Shown: positions 42,358 to 43,557 of the stretch, piece after piece
Numbering within the stretch: position 1 is the first letter of the stretch
Layout: every line of letters begins with the position of its first letter
NCBI GenBank assembly: GCA_051866775.1
Contig: JBJDXR010000025.1
Coordinates: 1-43,557, forward strand
Reading direction: 5' to 3'
Length of the DNA: 43,557 nt
DNA from: RUG626 sp051866775
GTDB taxonomy: Bacteria > Bacillota > Clostridia > Oscillospirales > Oscillospiraceae
Made by a program: the position numbers and the translations under genes
Notes under the pieces: generated by a model
Seen by the model: only the letters and a program-made list of their open reading frames with translations
What the model was told of the DNA's origin: nothing
The model's database searches: none

Positions 42358-43031
42358 TTTTCTGCGTTGAGGACGACTCCGGAATACGCGAAATTGAAGT
42401 TTATACACTTAGATCCACCGGCTTTGAGGCCACCGGCTTTCCCGACGGCACGTCCTTCTTTGAGGCGCTCAAGAGCACTGTTCCTGAGCTTGTGATTCTC
42501 GACGTTATGCTTCCTGGAGAGGACGGCATTGAGATACTCAAAAAGCTTAAGGAAAACCGCGAGACCCGGGACATCCCTATTATCATGGCCACAGCCAGAG
42601 GCTCGGAATATGACAAGATAACCGGTCTTGACACCGGGGCTGACGACTATCTGGTAAAGCCCTTCGGCATGATGGAGATGGTCTCCCGTGTTCGGGCGGT
42701 ACTGCGCAGAACAGGCTCGGGAAAAAAGTGCAGCACACTTGAATTCGGCCCTATTACGCTCAATGAGGATGAGCACATGGTTACGGTCTCTGATAGGCCG
42801 GTAACTCTCACCCTCAAGGAATATGAGATACTGCGTCTTTTGATGTCGAGCCCCGGTACCGTCTTTACGCGCGACAGGCTTCTTTCTGAGATCTGGGATG
42901 TAAACTATGACGGCGAGACGCGGACAGTTGACGTACATATCCGCACTCTCCGCTCGAAGCTCGGTGAAGCCGGCTCCATGATCTCCACCGTTCGCGGTGT
43001 GGGCTACAGATTGGAGGCGCAGCGCAGATGA
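42354..43031 (+). CDS. phoP: Pho-type response regulator, OmpR/PhoB family
   Basis: 225 aa. Receiver domain with acidic pocket EDD (residues 6-8), phospho-acceptor Asp50 in LVILDVMLPGEDG and YLVKPFG; then a winged-helix DNA-binding domain ending in VDVHIRTLRSKLGE and RGVGYRLE. The ATG at 42354 overlaps the phoU stop (ATGA) and follows AAAGGAGAG; a longer open frame upstream lies within phoU. Location in the pst operon assigns it to phosphate control, presumably acting at the promoter near 38100. Confidence 0.93.
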   Translation: MIFCVEDDSGIREIEVYTLRSTGFEATGFPDGTSFFEALKSTVPELVILDVMLPGEDGIEILKKLKENRETRDIPIIMATARGSEYDKITGLDTGADDYLVKPFGMMEMVSRVRAVLRRTGSGKKCSTLEFGPITLNEDEHMVTVSDRPVTLTLKEYEILRLLMSSPGTVFTRDRLLSEIWDVNYDGETRTVDVHIRTLRSKLGEAGSMISTVRGVGYRLEAQRR

Positions 43032-43557
43032 CGGAAAGAATATTCCGATCGATTTTTTTGGTATCCTGCTGTGTGCTTTTGGCGTGTCTAATTATTATTA
43101 TGGGCGCACTGTACGACTATTTCTCCGATGTCCAGCGGGATCAGCTGGAGTCTGAGCTTCAGCTTGCCGCTCAGGGGGTTGAAAACGAAGGCTTAGCATA
43201 TTTTGACGGTTTTAAAGTGGACAGCTTAAGACTCACTTGGGTGGCTGCTGACGGAACGGTCCTTTATGACAGCAAAGCTGACGCCTCCGAAATGGAAAAC
43301 CACCTTGACCGCGAGGAGATAAGCGATGCACTTAAAGTTGGCACCGGGCGCGGCGAGCGTGTCTCCTCCACCCTTTCCGAGCGCACCTATTATCTTGCTG
43401 ACAGGCTCAGTGACGGTACTGTCCTTAGGGGTTCTGTAACAAGCTATACAATATGGGTCATACTTTTCGGTATGCTCTACCCTATAATCGTTGTCATTAT
43501 CGTGGCGGTGGTACTGTCCCTTTTGCTGGCCAGACGCATCTCCCGCAGAATTATCGA
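43028..43557 (+). CDS. phoR: PhoR-like sensor histidine kinase, N-terminal fragment
   Basis: The first 176 codons of a sensor kinase; the gene runs off the right edge. It reads MTERIFRSIFLVSCCVLLAC with a first membrane helix (about residues 8-28), an extracytoplasmic domain of about 115 residues containing VAADGTVLYDSKADASEME, and a second helix (about 145-167, ILFGMLYPIIVVIIVAVVLS) followed by the basic start of a HAMP-like linker, LARRISRRII. The kinase domain is outside the window. ATG overlaps the phoP stop (ATGA). Confidence 0.85.
   Translation, partial: MTERIFRSIFLVSCCVLLACLIIIMGALYDYFSDVQRDQLESELQLAAQGVENEGLAYFDGFKVDSLRLTWVAADGTVLYDSKADASEMENHLDREEISDALKVGTGRGERVSSTLSERTYYLADRLSDGTVLRGSVTSYTIWVILFGMLYPIIVVIIVAVVLSLLLARRISRRII

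Noticed and set aside
1..43557. CRISPR arrays, tRNA or rRNA genes, insertion sequences and phage genes.
   Set aside because: No regularly spaced repeats, cloverleaf-like conserved sequences, transposase or integrase motifs were seen.

Overview
The window looks like chromosome of a strictly anaerobic, Gram-positive member of the Clostridia, possibly an Oscillospiraceae-type gut bacterium (genus not determined). The pointers are strong AGGAGG-type ribosome binding sites, several TTG/GTG starts, a T-box leader, the comEC-holA-RNase M5 gene order, two ferredoxin-linked 2-oxoacid oxidoreductases, the fhs/fchA one-carbon pair, and mid-range base composition. I saw no rRNA, tRNA, CRISPR array, insertion sequence or prophage gene.

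Layout. (1) 1-3404, minus: comEC, holA and the start of an RNase M5-like gene. (2) 3548-9580, plus: an arylacetate-type operon made of an AMP-forming acid:CoA ligase, iorA, iorB, a PaaK-type ligase and a double-ACT protein. (3) 9589-11992, minus: fchA and fhs. (4) 12011-18168: a divergent unit. On the minus strand, a T-box leader with an apparent isoleucine (AUC) specifier precedes one gene that fuses an XRE helix-turn-helix, a cupin and a medium-chain-type acyl-CoA ligase. On the plus strand are a P-loop ATPase, a ferredoxin and the three catalytic subunits of a branched-chain (Vor-type) 2-oxoacid:ferredoxin oxidoreductase. (5) 18184-20544, minus: an aldose-epimerase-like protein and a MATE exporter. 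(6) 20764-22146, plus: a FAD oxidoreductase with a C-terminal Rieske domain. (7) 22233-33763, minus: a MATE exporter, a complete peptide-type ABC importer, a small unknown membrane protein, a lactonase-like beta-propeller and two alpha/beta hydrolases, probably one uptake-and-hydrolysis operon. (8) 33834-38028, minus: a zinc-dependent phospholipase C-like protein, a UMF1-type MFS transporter and two tandem LysR regulators. (9) 38093-end, plus: the phosphate operon pstS-pstC-pstA-pstB-phoU-phoP-phoR.

Two things stand out. First, region 4 reads as a salvage route for isoleucine. Ligase activation of 2-methylbutyrate, then reductive carboxylation by the Vor-type enzyme and transamination, would make isoleucine, and the T-box would switch the ligase on when tRNA-Ile is uncharged. 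The parts are visible in the sequence; the pathway assignment is inference. Region 2 has the same logic for aromatic acids. Second, the pstS product appears circularly permuted: the half that is normally C-terminal (with the SREEGSGTRGAF motif) comes first, and the half that is normally N-terminal (with the GGSSSVSP motif) comes last.

Smaller regulatory signals include a terminator-like hairpin placed just before a ribosome binding site in two leaders (and weakly in a third), strong hairpins directly after both substrate-binding-protein genes, and a 20-bp inverted repeat just after a lysR gene.
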